In this document: positions 54,384-64,000 of the stretch, in pieces
How positions within the stretch are numbered: the first letter of the stretch is position 1
How the letters are laid out: each line of letters opens with the position of its first letter
Assembly: GCA_013399855.1 (NCBI GenBank)
Contig: VXAY01005672.1
Span: 321,401-385,400, forward strand
From: Oxyruncus cristatus
Taxonomy: Eukaryota; Chordata; Aves; Passeriformes; Cotingidae
DNA length: 64,000 nucleotides
Direction of reading: 5' to 3'
Position numbers and translations under genes: made by a program
The notes under the pieces: model-generated
Told to the model about the DNA's origin: nothing
The model's input: the letters and a program-made list of their open reading frames with translations, nothing else
The model's database searches: none

Positions 54384-57300
54384 GACATGAGGCAGGAAAG
54401 ATTGGAAGCCCATAAAAATGATAATCTCGGGCTTCAGTGTAACTTGGTGGAAGGGTTTTCTCCTGTCCTTTCATTAAGGATGGATTTCATGATCTTCCTT
54501 AAATAACAACAAGCCTTCTCAGGAGGAATCTCCCACCCAAAAACTGATTGCATCGTCATTAGGAAACAGGAGGCCAAGAAGCCAGAAAAAATTGATGGAG
54601 CACAGCTTAAAGCAAGGGCCAAGGCCAAGGGGCGGGAGGAAAACAGGGGCTTGGAAGTAATTTCTGAACACAGAGAGAATCTTTAGGCATTGGGGCTCTG
54701 CCTGGGAGAGTCAGGCACCAGCACCATGTCAAGCTGCTGGCCATGAGCCTGGCTGTGAAGCAAAGACTCATCCTCCTCATCTTTCACCTTCTTGGCCTGA
54801 AGAGAAATATCATGTCCCGTTCCAGTGTGGTTTGATACACCATCCTTGTCACTGTTTCCAAATTCAGTGAATTGGGAGAGAAGAAGGGAAAGGAAAAACC
54901 CCAACTCATCAACCATTTCCATGTGAATCTCAACCAAGACGGCCGAGAGGAGGAGAAGGAAAAGGTGTCTGGCTTGGTGGGGGCAGAGAGTTTCAGGAAA
55001 TAGTTACCTCAGATGCCAGAATAGCACACAATTAAAAGTGTAAACTATAATCAGATTTTAAGTTGCTTTTCTTCTGCTAATTGAAATAATGTTTTCTCTG
55101 CTACCCACCACTCTACCCCTTTCAGATGCTAATCCCTATCAAACATGGACTTACAATTACAAATTCATAGGCATTTTTCCCAGGAGCAGAAATTGCTTTG
55201 CCCTGTAACCTCTAAGATGAGGTCTTAATAGGAATTCACGAGCAGTTGCTGGTAAAGCTTCATTAGCTGGAGAGAATAGACAAGGGCAAGTTGCAGTGCT
55301 CCCTAACCACTCTAGGGAAAAATTAATTTAAATTACTTTGTAAAGTAACAAGGCCAGATAATGTGTTTCCTTCTTGGATTACTGTTTTCCAACACCCTAA
55401 TGTGCTGACAGATTAGGTTACTTTGCCTGTCTTGATGGTGGTCTGTGCTAAGTTGTGATTTACGGAGTGCAGGAGCCTTTGGATGAAGAAACAGTGACCC
55501 CTTGGGCCGGAGCTGGATGGAGATGAGGTGAGGACCTGGCTGGATCTCACCAGGCTGGGTTGCTTGGAGGCTGTTGGGGAGGCAGCCACCTCCAGCACAA
55601 CTGCAACACAGCCTAGAAGAGAATCCTGGCTATTGAAGGTGACACCAGCATTTCCCTGGTTGAAAACTGATCCAAGACTCCTGCTGCTTTGGAGCAGCTC
55701 TAGATTTGTTTCCCAGAGGCCAGGTCCTGAGTGATGCTGAATAACGTGTTCCCAAGGGCTGGACCAGCTTGGAAAACCTCTTCCAGAAGTTCCTCAGCAA
55801 AGGTACTGCATGGGACTGATTCCCAAGCAGCTAAAACCTAAAAGGCACTAAAATATGCTGCAAACCAAGTCAGCAGCTCCAGGATGGGGGGGCTGTGATC
55901 TCATGTACCCCCTCCAGCCCTTACCAAGCCTCCCCAAAAGGAGCTATAATTCTCTTCCCCTGGCACCAGGCTGGATGCTCTTCATGCCAGTGTGGGTTTA
56001 TGGAGCTTTGCAGCGAGCCAAGTGAGGGGCCACAGGAAGATGGGGCGATAAGGGCTTGGCAGAGGGGCTGTAAACTCTTCCCAGCACCCTGGGCTTGAAG
56101 CCGGGCTTCTCTGGGCCCTGCCAGTGCCTGGTATTATTAACCTGAGACTTGTCACACAGAGTGGGCCAGTCTGGCTAAATTCTCAGGGGATGAGAGCATC
56201 ATTCAACGGGGAGACAAAGAGTTCAAAGGGCCCTTCAGCAACAAACAGCGCTGATCATCTCGGCTGATTAAATAGGTTCCCAACTGATCTGGGAGTCCTA
56301 GGAGACCAATCTGAAGCTGGGAAGATTTATGGACAGCTACCTGAATTGGAGAGGGAATGTATTGATTTTATTCCTGGCTTCTGAAGGGGATTGATGTTGT
56401 TTTTCAGAGCAAAGATGGGGCTGGTGAGAGATGCATTGAGACAGAGGGGGAAAATAGGTAGGTAGAGGGTTGCACAGACAGAATCCCAACCCATCTAAAC
56501 ATTTTCTTGTCCCTACTTACCTGGGGGAAAATAAAAACCCCATAGCACACAGACCTACATTCTGTCATTCTTCCATCCAAAACTACAATACTTCAAAATG
56601 GGATTATGACCTCCAAGGATGAGGTTTTGTGTCACCCCAGTTTCTGCAGTCACCTGAATTTCTCATCCTCATCAGCAACCCATTGCTGATCAAGCCTTGA
56701 CAGGTCCTGGACCACCTTTGCTGGTGACAAGCCCTATGTCTTGATAGCTCCAAGCACAGCTAAGTGTGCCCTTGAGTTTTGTAACTCTGCTGTCTTGCAT
56801 CAGGCAGTACACAGACTCCTGGAAGGCACAGGTGCACCAAGAAATGCCATGTCCCATGAGGAGGACACGCCTGCATGGCCATCTAGGCCCCCAATGGGTA
56901 GAGAAGAGCCTGATTTCAATAGGGCAACCCTGCTCAGCACCATCTGAGGAAGGTGATTTCCTTCCTCCAGCTCCACAGCCTTACCGGGGCAAAGGAAGGG
57001 GCCTGGGCAGAGTGAGAAACATTCCCAACACAGGAGATCGGCCTCATCACCCCTGAACCCTGCGGTTCAACCGAAGGAGCCCTTCCAACAGGCACCAGCC
57101 CTATCTATTTCCATGCTCATCAGCAAGGGCAGCACATTTTCAGGTGGCATCTCTCTCCTCTTCCTTCTCAGCACCAGAGTTTTTGCCTGGAATATGCAGG
57201 GGGGAAAAATAACAGGGCCATCGGCAGCAAGTGAAATGAATCTAATAACCTCCACTTCTTTTCAACAAGCTCCAGTTGTTGCTTCACAAGTGTACTCCAA

Positions 57301-58372
57301 CCCCGGCGAGTGCCAAACAAAAGCTCCCCTCTCCTTCTCTGAGCCTGTTAAACAGCCTTATTATTTCAGAGAGCTGCATCTGCCGGGCGGCAGCCGCGAT
57401 TACCATAACACAGGGGCACGATTTGGCCGGGATGCTTCCCCCTCGGTTCTGCAACAGGCGAGAGTGTCGGTCTGGCAGAAAAATAAAATGAAAAATAAAG
57501 GGCAGGAAAAAATGATTGAACGCATGAAGTCACTTTTCTGGCTGCTACCCAAGCAAACAGATGCAGGTAACGGAGGAGATGGGAAAAGTCACGTCATCTT
57601 CTCCTCTGAGCAGTGGCTTCTGTTGCTGAGGAAGGGAGTGGGAGGGACATGGAAAGGCCAGAGAGGGTTTCATGTGAGTCCAAGGGCTGAAAGAGGCATT
57701 TCTGGGAGTATATTGATGTTAGGAGAGCTTTTCAGGAACCTTAACCCACTCCTGAAGCCTTGGAGGCTGCCAACCCCAGCAGGATGCTACCGTGGCCAAG
57801 CTGAGTACCATGAGATGGGGGCAGGGATGCAGGGCTACTGCGGGAGGGATGGGATTGATAGGAAAGGGCTGAACAATGCCAAACTGTGCCGTTGTGCCGC
57901 TGTGCTGCAGCAGCTGAGAACAGGCTGCACTTGGATCCAGCCCTGAACAGGTTTTGAGGACAAAAGGTGAACACTCCTGAGAGATGCCTTTGCCTGGGAC
58001 TGAGGAGGAGAGGCTGTTTCCAGGACTGGGAGGGACATTAATTAGAACTCAATAAATAGCAGGGGATTGGCACAGCCACCGGTGCTCCCACTGGGAAGTG
58101 TGAGTCTTCCCAGGGTCACCTCACCTCTGCTGAAATCCCAGGAGACTCATCAGCCTGTGCTTTGCTGGCAGAGCCAACAGGGAGCTGGTGACCACAGGCA
58201 CAGAACACAGTGATCCTACGTTCCAGGGAATGGGGACCAGGGGACTAACACCTCCAGAGCCTGGCTGAGCTGTGCTCTCTACCTTTCCACCCCAAAGTAT
58301 GGAATTCTGCAGGAAAATGGCTGCAGTGTTCGAATATAGTGGGTTTAACATAATGATTGTTGGTCTGTGGTC

Positions 58373-59231
58373 AAGAGGAGAGGAGAGGAAAAAGGGAAAA
58401 GAAGAGAAAAAGAAAAAGGGAGAAGGAAAAAGGGGAAAGGGGAAAAGGAAAAGAAAAAGGAAAAGGAAAAGGAAAAGGAAAAGGAAAAGGAAAAGGAAAA
58501 GGAAAAGGAAAAGGAAAAGGAAAAGGAAAAGGAAAAGGAAAAGGAAAAGGAAAAGGAAAAGGAAAAGGAAAAGGAAAAGGAAAAGGAAAAGGAAAAGGAA
58601 AAGGAAAAGGAAAAGGAAAAGGAAAAGGAAAAGGAAAAGGAAAAGGAAAAGGAAAAGGAAAAGGAAAAGGAAAAGGAAAAGGAAAAGGAAAAGGAAAAGG
58701 AAAAGGAAAAGGAAAAGGAAAAGGAAAAGGAAAAGGAAAAGGAAAAGGAAAAGGAAAAGGAAAAGGAAAAGGAAAAGGAAAAGGAAAAGGAAAAGGAAAA
58801 GGAAAAGGAAAAGGAAAAGGAAAAGGAAAAGGAAAAGGAAAAGGAAAAGGAAAAGGAAAAGGAAAAGGAAAAGGAAAAGGAAAAGGAAAAGGAAAAGGAA
58901 AAGGAAAAGGAAAAGGAAAAGGAAAAGGAAAAGGAAAAGGAAAAGGAAAAGGAAAAGGAAAAGGAAAAGGAAAAGGAAAAGGAAAAGGAAAAGGAAAAGG
59001 AAAAGGAAAAGGAAAAGGAAAAGGAAAAGGAAAAGGAAAAGGAAAAGGAAAAGGAAAAGGAAAAGGAAAAGGAAAAGGAAAAGGAAAAGGAAAAGGAAAA
59101 GGAAAAGGAAAAGGAAAAGGAAAAGGAAAAGGAAAAGGAAAAGGAAAAGGAAAAGGAAAAGGAAAAGGAAAAGGAAAAGGAAAAGGAAAAGGAAAAGAAA
59201 AAGAAAAAGGGAAAAGGAAGAGGGGAAAAGA
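58373..59231 (+). repeat. 859-base pure-purine tract, mainly (AAAAGG)n
   Basis: Every base from 58373 to 59231 is A or G. About 58455-59197 is nearly perfect AAAAGG hexamer, roughly 123 units. The ends are degenerate (aggag, aaaggg, aagaag). All six frames are open through the repeat, giving artefactual Lys-Gly, Lys-Glu, Lys-Arg, Phe-Pro, Phe-Leu and Ser-type translations. The true length may differ from the assembled length. Confidence 0.98.
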
Positions 59232-59269
59232 CAGTCTACGTTTGGAAGACACCAAGAAAACACGAAATC

Positions 59270-59570
59270 CCCCTACACCCCCAGTGCCGGCGCTGCGCTC
59301 CCTCTGGCGGCCGCGGGCGGAGCGCCGTGAGCGGGGCAGCTCCGGCTCCGTGTCGGCCCCGCCGCGGGGCTGGAGGCGCAGCCGCTGCCGTCGGTCTGAG
59401 TCTGATGCGCCGTTTACGTGCGAGCGGGGGGTTCCCCCAGACCTGTTCGCAGGAGGCGGCCGGGGGGCGCAGCAGCCACCCGGGCTGGGTGAGGGGCTCG
59501 GGTGGGACCCCCTGGGACAGCCCCGCTGGCACAGCCCCGCGGGCGCTGTGCGGGCATCGAGTGTGAGCTC
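59270..59570. promoter_or_regulatory. CpG island next to the purine tract
   Basis: About 300 bases of very CpG-dense sequence (ggcggccgcgggcggagcg and similar), in contrast with the surroundings. It includes gcgctccctctggcggcc (59295-59312), which resembles the CTCF core in its CCCTC-first orientation. No TATA box or coding exon was found beside it. It could be an unannotated promoter or an insulator. Confidence 0.5.
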
Positions 59571-59622
59571 CCGCTGCAGGGCAGACCGGCGGTCAGGGCG
59601 GTGGCGTTGGCGTTACCAGCGT

Positions 59623-59685
59623 GGGGACAGTGTCCCCGCTGGAGGGGACAGTGTCCCCGCTGGAGGGGACAGGCTCCCGCTCACG
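59623..59685 (+). repeat. 21-bp tandem repeat with internal palindrome, about 2.6 copies
   Basis: The unit ggggacagtgtccccgctgga is perfect at 59623-59643 and 59644-59664, followed by a partial third copy. Each unit contains GGGGACA-G-TGTCCCC, a self-complementary 7-bp stem. Confidence 0.93.
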
Positions 59686-60098
59686 CCGCCCTTCTGCCCG
59701 TCCCGTTGCGGGGTGTGGATGTAGGACCTTATCCCCTGTCCCCGGCACCTGCACGCAGCGATAGAGGGAGGGGGCAGCTCGGAGCAGGACGGAGCCAGCT
59801 GGAGGGTGGGTGGCCCCAGGGACGGGCAGACAGCCGAGATAAGAACAACGGCTGCCACCGCCGGGCCAGCTCAGCCTTCCTGACACCCTAAGGACACCCT
59901 AGGAAAACCATCCGGTACCTGCTGTGGATGGTTTGGTGCCACCTGGCCCAGAATAAGGGAAAAAGCAGCTCAGGGTTTGCTTGGATGAGGCAGAGAGCAG
60001 TTTGGGAGTGATTTCTGCTGGTGCAGGCAAAAGCAAAACCGCCCCAGTGTTTTGTCTGGTGGGGACAATCAGCGGGGCAGCGTGCAAGGGGCAGGGGA

Positions 60099-60286
60099 CA
60101 CGTGTGTGAGCGTGTCATGGGCTTGGGTAGCTTGAAAACACATGCAGGACTGCATGTCCACATCCATCCAGACGTGTATTTAGGACCGGTGCATCCGTGG
60201 ACGCGCCCACGTGTGTGGGACCTGCAAAAATGAGTGTGTGCATTTGCGAGAGTGTTTGTGCACCATCACACGTGTAACAGCACGTG
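60099..60286. promoter_or_regulatory. Cluster of four CACGTG E-boxes
   Basis: CACGTG occurs at 60099-60104, 60208-60213, 60269-60274 and 60281-60286, in a GTGTG-rich stretch. This is the palindromic core bound by MYC/MAX and USF proteins, and it contains the HIF core ACGTG. Function is not shown; low-complexity GT-rich sequence could raise the count by chance. Confidence 0.4.
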
Positions 60287-63200
60287 GGCCGTGCATTTCG
60301 GAGCAAGCAGTGTGCACACTCGCCTGTCGTGTGCAGGGATGGGTGTTTGTGGAGTGTGAGTGTGTTTGTCACCCCTCGTCACACGAGAACTGATGTGTCA
60401 CTGCTAACACCCCTCAGCGATGTCCCACATGGGAGCCTCGTCCAGGCCTGTTCCTTGCCTGCTCCTTGGCCCAGTATCCACAGGGCACCAGTTCACCAAC
60501 AAACACAGAGCCTTCCCCACGCCAAGCAGCAGCTTCCCACCCACAGCATCCACAATGGCACACTGCTAAGGGTCCCCATCTACCCGCCAGGCCACCCCCA
60601 CCAGCTCCCGGCTCCAATTTTAGTGCCATTCCTTGGAATGGAGCAGACGGGATGTTCAGAGGAGCAATGCTGCGGTGCTGGATAATTGCAAGACACATGA
60701 CTGGGAAGGTGTTGATGTGTTTTATTTCAGCCCTAGCAGTGTGTGAAGGGATATATCACAGCAAGCAAAGCGCTCTGGAGATGTGACAGCTGCTGTAAAG
60801 CATTCCCTTGCTTCCATCCCCTCCCAGGGAGCCTTGGATGGGCAGCAGATGAGACCGTGGCTGGACCCTTTAGACGTACAGGAGGGCCTTGCCTGTGGTT
60901 TCTGTGGGCTCTGGGCAAGCCCTGGAGCAGCAGGGTGCTACTCCTGCCCCGGAGACTGTGATGCGGATGGTGATAATGGTGGAAGCAGGACAGCTGTAGG
61001 ATGAGGCCAGTCATCCCTTCCCTTCCCTGGGCTTTGGCCATGTCACCCCAGCTACACCTCTGGGGTTGGACTGTCGGTTGTTGCCATGCACAAAGGGTGA
61101 ACAGAGCATGCAGGCAGCCATGCTCCTCTAGCCACTCTAGGTTGTGATGCACGGCATTTTTGGAGCCATGCATTCCTCCCAAGCCCGGCTCTGGGTCTCA
61201 CATCAGGAAGGACCATGGCTTGATGGCACCTCACACCTGCCACCCCCGCCTGCTGTCAGCCAGCTCATTTCGTGTGAGGCAACACAGGATGCTCTGCCAT
61301 GGCTTTCCCGGACACCTTTGGGCAAGTCCTCAAACCTCTCCCAGGCCAGTCACCTCCTCCCCTTGTTTCCAGCATTCCTTTGTCACCACAATGCCAGCAG
61401 AAACCTGCCTGTCATTTTGCACTGTGCCCGCACCGGGGAGCGCGGTACCGCCGCGGCTCTGCCGGCCTCTTTGCCAAAATCCCTTTGCTGCAGGACCCAT
61501 TCCCACCTTGTCATGGTCAGATTAAGCTGGTGCCATACAGGACTTACCGAAGGTATGGGCAGGGAGCAGAGCCCCCGGCCCAACCACGTGCTGCTGGACG
61601 GGTTCGGCCCCGGCACATCAAAGTGCCGGTGCAGCCCTCCCTGTGATCCAGACGCTCCCTCCCATTTCCTGCTGGATTCCCGTCTCGCTCCGAGTGCCCG
61701 CATCAGCAAAACAGAGTGCAAAAATAGAGACTGGGCTTTACCAAAACACAATAGTAAATTGTTCCCCGGAAAGGTCACTGGGGCGGCTGAGAATAGCTTC
61801 AAGATCAAGGGAAAAGGAATGTCTACCGGGGGGACAAATTTAAAGGTGGCTCCTGGACCCCCCCATCAGTGGGGGAGAGCAGGTCCCTCCTCCTGAGCCC
61901 CTGCAGCCTCAGAGCATCCTCATCCTCCCCCATCCACCCCCAGCACTGATGAGCTGTGGGGCTCTCCCCGCACCCCAGGACCAATTTTATGATGGAAACT
62001 GAAAATAAAAAAAAAAAACGGAGAGTGAGCATAAAGGCGAAAGGAGAGGCAGGAGGACCAGAGAGAAAGAGCAGAGGTGGGAGGAGAGAGGGGATCCTGC
62101 TTGCTGCTCATCTCCTTGCTGTGTGTGACAGCGCGGTGTCCCCTGGGCACCACTGGCCGGCTGCAGCCTTTGTGTGGCTGTGGGAATGTCAGGGATGAGC
62201 CCCGGGATGAAGGGCTCATCGGGCAGTCCCAGAGAGCCATAAATTACTCCCTCCTGTTGTCGCTGGCCAGTTGTAATGAAGAGAAGAAGCTTTCTCATCG
62301 GTTGCCAGGGTGGGAATGTTTGGGTCCTGTTGTTCCTGTGAGCATATTTAATTCAATTACGTGGGAATGCCCTTAATGAAGCAGGTCCTTGCTCCTGGTT
62401 TCAGTGGTGCTCCCAGGCAGGGCAGCCAGCGCAGGCTGCCCTCAACATGGCTTTGCCAGAAAGGCTGTAATTAAAAACGGACAATGAGGATTGAAAATAA
62501 AAGCTACCCAAATTTTGATTGATTATAGGGGTTTTTTGTTTGTTTCTTGCACATCCCTTGCACCTTCCCTTTTATTTATTTCAGTTTTATCCTGAAGTCA
62601 CTTCCTCTCTGCTCTCATTGCCCAGTGTCATCCATACAATGGCAAGGCAAATTTTCTGCCACTGAGAACCTGCCACCAGGTTCCTGTGACAAATTAGAAA
62701 CTTGGGTGAACAAAAAACACCCTTAGACACACTTGATCTTGGAAATCAAGTTTGTGAAGAAAACACTATTCTCCAAAAAGTTTCCTGCACTGCAGACCAG
62801 AACCCCCATCGCCCTGTGGTGCCACCAGCAAGAGATGGTGGCAATGCCAAGGGCAAGGCCACCCACAACACACTCCTGCTGCTCTGATCCCTTCTGTGCA
62901 GTGGAAACCAGGACTCTAAGGTGATTTTCCCAACTTTCTTTTCTGTTTGGCATAAACAGAGGAAAAAAACAGATTGGGTTGTGTTTTTCTCCCCATGTGT
63001 TTGAATCCACATCACCATTTTTAGCACAACATGATTGTAAAAGAAATCACCACTTGATGAGAAATGAATTAAGTTTTCCACCAGAAGATGAGAATGGGAA
63101 AGGCCTCTGAAAATTCCTTTTAAAAATAAACACCAAGGCAGGTGATATCTGCTACCTTCTGCGACATTTGCATCTTGGTGGCAGAGCAGCAGCAAGGTCC

Positions 63201-63527
63201 AGGTGCCCGGGAGAAGAAGAGACAGGAGGAAGGACACTCTTCCCGGCATGGCCAACACAAAGCCACCAGCCACCCAGCTGGGGACACAACCCTGGAGCCT
63301 GTCCCAGCACAGCAGCTCCCGTGGTGTCCCCACCACCAGGGTCAACCAGGAGTGATGCACGTGGGCCATCCCACCAGGGAGCAGGCGGCACTGGCAACCT
63401 CTCAGCCCTTTCCATCGGTTAGAGAGCCTATATATGCGCCCAGAGTGGTTTGAAACCTTCACCTTGAGGGTGTTTTTCCTTTCTCGTTGGTGGCAAAAGC
63501 CGTGTGGCCATGAAGGATGTTCTTACT

Positions 63528-63606
63528 GAAGGAAGAAAAAAAAGGAAGGAGGGAGAGGTGGAAGGACAATTGTCCCCGTGATGGAAGGAGGGAGGGAGAG
63601 AACCAG
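63528..63606 (+). repeat. Purine-rich low-complexity tract
   Basis: Interrupted GGAAGG/GGGAGA repeats with an A run at about 63535-63542. Confidence 0.8.
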
Positions 63607-64000
63607 GAGGTGGGAGGCAGAGATAACCAGTGGGTGAGCTATCAGCTCGTGCTGGGCTGGCAGTGGGATGAGACGGGTTGAACCAGCTGTGCAGCCCTGA
63701 TCTCCCAACTCCAGATAAACCCCCAGCAGCCACACACTGTCCCACACCTGCCCCACGCTTCGTCCCAGAGCCTGGGATGAAACCAACCCAGTCCTGGCTA
63801 CAGGGGCTTTGCTCAGCTTGGCTGTTAAGGCGGCCCCCATGTCCCTAGTCTGGGACTGTGCCTGGACAGGGCTCCCTTCATCCCCGGGTTGGAGGTTGAA
63901 ACGGGGTCCCCTCTTTCACACAGGGGGAAATGTCACCCAGAAACTTTAAAAGCAAGTATTTTCTGCTAGTCTGCTGTGGAGGAGGCTTTAGCAGCTATAT

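Larger units (their letters stand above)
50050..58372. other. Noncoding flank upstream of PDZK1IP1
   Basis: About 8.3 kb with no gene I can support. It contains a polypyrimidine tract (52681-52765), an E-box/GATA composite (54365-54383), scattered GATA motifs and two open frames without homology (54683-54937 minus, 57113-57946 plus). By synteny it leads towards TAL1, whose bHLH coding sequence is not found in any translated frame of this window. Confidence 0.6.
59860..64000. other. Noncoding region to the right edge
   Basis: About 4.1 kb with no supportable gene. It includes a G/T-rich stretch with four CACGTG motifs (60099-60286) and a purine-rich tract (63528-63606). No TAL1 exon or bHLH motif was seen. 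Confidence 0.6.

Noticed and set aside
57113..57946. 277-codon plus-strand open frame
   Set aside because: No recognisable domain or homologue, no splice or promoter support, and low-complexity composition in places. I treat it as chance.
58121..59724. Very long open frames on both strands (294-455 codons)
   Set aside because: They are products of the stop-free AAAAGG repeat (Lys-Gly, Lys-Glu, Lys-Arg, Phe-Pro, Phe-Leu strings), not genes.
50050..64000. TAL1 coding exons
   Set aside because: Expected next by synteny, but no bHLH sequence is present in any frame, so I do not claim the gene is in the window.

Overview
The window is nuclear DNA from a bird. Three things point to this: intron-rich vertebrate genes, several CR1 LINE fragments (two still carrying the avian CR1 3' end, one with the typical ATTCTATGAT repeats at 38660-38761), and the gene order EFCAB14 - CYP4B - CYP4B - PDZK1IP1. 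That order matches the interval next to TAL1 in mammals. The species cannot be named from sequence alone.

Layout. 1-8654 (minus strand) holds the first five coding exons of EFCAB14; the EF-hand exons lie off the left edge. 8280-9700 is a CpG-rich stretch between EFCAB14 and the first CYP4B gene, interrupted by a 376-base N gap. 9671-21015 (plus) is a complete 12-exon CYP4B1-like P450 gene (507 aa). 21.6-29.1 kb is intergenic. 29279-36143 (plus) is a second complete 12-exon CYP4B gene (508 aa) with the same exon phases and a TATA box. 36.9-42.9 kb is intergenic and contains GATA/E-box clusters like those of haematopoietic enhancers. 43387-49923 (minus) is a complete four-exon PDZK1IP1 (MAP17) gene (117 aa). 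50-64 kb has no gene I can support. By synteny it is the flank leading towards TAL1, which itself is not visible. It holds another GATA/E-box composite, an 859-base pure-purine tract made of AAAAGG repeats, an adjoining CpG island, and a cluster of CACGTG sites.

How the genes relate. The two P450s are tandem duplicates. Copy 1 keeps the CYP4-type I-helix glutamate (FMFEGHDTT), whereas copy 2 has alanine there (FMFAGHDTT). In CYP4 enzymes that glutamate forms the covalent bond to heme. Two exons are nearly identical between the copies while their neighbours differ, which suggests gene conversion. PDZK1IP1 lies between candidate regulatory elements on both sides. In mammals the TAL1 erythroid +40 enhancer lies beyond the PDZK1IP1 gene, and the best motif here (CAGGTG-N9-GATA at 39832-39850) sits in the matching place. 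I found no wholly new system; the strongest leads are the P450 residue swap, the gene-conversion tracts, a CR1 fragment forming most of a P450 intron up to its splice acceptor, and the candidate enhancer motifs.
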